From Tubiluchus corallicola (lineage: Eukaryota; Priapulida; Priapulimorpha; Priapulimorphida; Tubiluchidae), in NCBI GenBank assembly GCA_030141605.1, contig JAQGDQ010002466.1:1-27176 (forward strand): a stretch of DNA of 27,176 nt, given 5' to 3'. Position 1 is the first letter of the stretch. Every line of letters starts with the position of its first letter. Shown in pieces: positions 25,635 through 27,176 of the stretch. The translations under genes and the position numbers were made by a program. The notes under the pieces are model-generated. The model ran no database searches. It saw nothing but the letters and a program-made list of their open reading frames with translations, and had not been told where the DNA came from.

Positions 25635-27176
25635 ATGAAAGAGTACGATATAATTGTAGTAGGGGCAGGACATGCAGGCTGTGAAGCAGCCTTAGCCAGC
25701 GCTAGATTAAAACAAAAAACTGCAATTTTTACAATTACACTTGATAATATAGGAGTAATGTCTTGTAATCCTTCTATAGGAGGACCTGCCAAAAGCCACC
25801 TTGTTAAAGAAATAGATGCTTTAGGTGGAGAAATGGCTAGAAATATAGACAAAGCTTTTATACAAATTAGAACTTTAAACACTAAAAAGGGACCTGCTGT
25901 AAGGTCTCTTAGAGCACAAGCAGACAAAAGCTTATACCACAATGAAATGAAAAAAACACTTGAAAACACACCAGACCTTAGTATAATACAAGGAATGGTT
26001 TCAAATATATTTGTCATAAATGGAAAGGTAACTGGTATACAAACAAAAGAAGGAAGGAAGTATAAATGCAAGAAACTAATAGTTGCAACAGGAACTTTTT
26101 TAAGAGGATTAATGCATATAGGCAATTATAAAATAAAGGGTGGAAGAATGGGAGAGCTTTCATCTGAGGATTTACCCCTATCTTTAGAAAAATTGGGATT
26201 TAAAATGGGAAGATTTAAAACAGGCACCCCTCCCAGAATTAATGGAAATACAATAGATTATACAAAATTAGAGGAACAAAAGGGTGAGTATAATAACCTA
26301 AAATTTTCATATAAAACAGATAGTGATAAAATTAAAAACAGAAAACAAATCTCATGTTATATCGCATTTACAAATGAAAATGTACATAAGACAATCAAAA
26401 GCAATTATAAAAATTCTCCGTTGTTTAATGGAGAAATTAAAAGTACTGGACCAAGGTATTGTCCATCAATAGAGGACAAGGTATACAGGTACCCTGAAAA
26501 AACAAGACATCATCTTTTTTTAGAACAAGAAGGCTATAATACTAACGAGGTATATATAAGTGGATTTTCAAGTTCAATGCCTGCAAACATACAGCATAAA
26601 ATGTTAAATAATATTAGTGGATTAGAAAATTCAAAAATAATGCGCTATGCCTATGCAGTTGAATATGACTACATAGATCCTAAAGAACTCAAATATAGCC
26701 TTGAAACTAAAAAGATAAGCGGACTCTATTTAGCAGGCCAAATAAATGGTACATCTGGGTATGAGGAGGCAGCAGCTCAAGGTTTAGTTGCAGGAATAAA
26801 TGCATCTCTTAACCTACAAGGAAAAAAACCTCTTATTCTAAGTAGATCTAATTCGTACATAGGTACATTAATAGATGATTTGGTTAACAAAGGAACAGAT
26901 GAACCATATAGGATGTTCACAGCAAGATCTGAGTACAGACTAATACTTAGAGAAGATAATGCAGATTTAAGGTTATCTGAAATAGCTTATAAAATAGGAT
27001 TATTAAATGAAAATGATTACTATAAAGTATTAAATAAAAAAAATAAAGTTGAAAAAATAATTAACATACTGAAACATGTTAATGTTGGAAACTCAAATAG
27101 TAGAGTAATTGAAGTTTTGAAAAAATATAAAGAGCCTACTTTAAAATCAGGAATAACATTGCTAGAACTTTTAAAA
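25635..27176 (+). CDS. mnmG: tRNA uridine-34 modification enzyme MnmG (GidA), 5' part
   Basis: The first 514 codons are present; the gene runs off the right edge and the family is about 620-630 residues. MnmG, with MnmE, installs the carboxymethylaminomethyl group at position 5 of wobble uridine-34 in several tRNAs, using FAD. The N-terminal dinucleotide fold is [12 protein letters not shown] (about 8-19). Family hallmarks follow in order: [92 protein letters not shown] and [10 protein letters not shown]. The catalytic Cys is in GPRYCPSIE. The start is ATG 25635 after AAGAGG. It may be co-transcribed with ktrBA. No lesion is seen. Confidence 0.96.
   Translation, partial: MKEYDIIVVGAGHAGCEAALASARLKQKTAIFTITLDNIGVMSCNPSIGGPAKSHLVKEIDALGGEMARNIDKAFIQIRTLNTKKGPAVRSLRAQADKSLYHNEMKKTLENTPDLSIIQGMVSNIFVINGKVTGIQTKEGRKYKCKKLIVATGTFLRGLMHIGNYKIKGGRMGELSSEDLPLSLEKLGFKMGRFKTGTPPRINGNTIDYTKLEEQKGEYNNLKFSYKTDSDKIKNRKQISCYIAFTNENVHKTIKSNYKNSPLFNGEIKSTGPRYCPSIEDKVYRYPEKTRHHLFLEQEGYNTNEVYISGFSSSMPANIQHKMLNNISGLENSKIMRYAYAVEYDYIDPKELKYSLETKKISGLYLAGQINGTSGYEEAAAQGLVAGINASLNLQGKKPLILSRSNSYIGTLIDDLVNKGTDEPYRMFTARSEYRLILREDNADLRLSEIAYKIGLLNENDYYKVLNKKNKVEKIINILKHVNVGNSNSRVIEVLKKYKEPTLKSGITLLELLK

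Noticed and set aside
25619-26125. A 168-residue minus-strand ORF.
   Set aside because: It is antisense to mnmG, which shows unbroken family motifs on the plus strand through this stretch.

Overview
The window is strongly AT-rich and comes from a diderm bacterium. It encodes several lipoproteins (a lipobox Cys follows the signal peptide), a very large outer-membrane beta-barrel protein ending in an aromatic residue, and a periplasmic thioredoxin. Ribosome binding sites are strong and purine-rich, and promoters are near-consensus (TTGATA/TTGAAA, 17 nt, TATAAT, often with an extended TGn). Low G+C, a diderm envelope and the order mltG / radical SAM / tilS / ftsH together suggest a fusobacterium (Fusobacteriota). 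That placement is an inference from gene content; no search was run.

Layout. (1) 1-6437, plus strand: the end of a MORN-repeat protein, mltG (peptidoglycan lytic transglycosylase), a B12-binding-type radical SAM protein, tilS (tRNA-Ile lysidine synthetase) and ftsH (membrane AAA+ protease), closed by a clear terminator. (2) 6438-8397: a decayed patch. It holds a minus-strand coding remnant and an old insertion sequence with intact 13-bp terminal inverted repeats around a heavily broken transposase. (3) 8398-12427, minus strand: an osmotic-stress block. A three-gene quaternary-amine ABC transporter (ATPase with CBS domains, permease, binding lipoprotein) has a 216-nt leader ending in a terminator hairpin next to the ribosome binding site. 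Upstream lie a GlsB/YeaQ-type membrane protein and a BON-LysM protein resembling the K+-binding protein Kbp (YgaU), each with its own promoter. (4) 12428-16798: a gene-free stretch, an 18-bp tandem duplication, then a ~1,200-codon outer-membrane barrel gene broken by three lesions within about 111 bp. (5) 16797-22504, minus strand: a TlpA-like lipoprotein with a seven-copy 24-nt repeat tail, a decayed coding remnant, a DUF3553-type protein, an htpX-LysM/M23 endopeptidase operon and a threonine aldolase. (6) 22505-27176, plus strand: a small secreted protein downstream of a 21-bp palindrome, then ktrB-ktrA (K+ uptake) and the start of mnmG (tRNA wobble-uridine modification), cut by the window end.

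The genes suggest three linked themes: envelope maintenance (MltG, FtsH, HtpX, M23 endopeptidase), K+/osmolyte homeostasis (Kbp, quaternary-amine transporter, KtrAB), and tRNA modification (TilS, MnmG). I found no CRISPR array, tRNA, rRNA, prophage or convincing new defence system. The least explained items are the transporter leader RNA, the localized breakage of the barrel gene, the expanding repeat tail of the TlpA-like protein, and two decayed genes recoverable only across frames.
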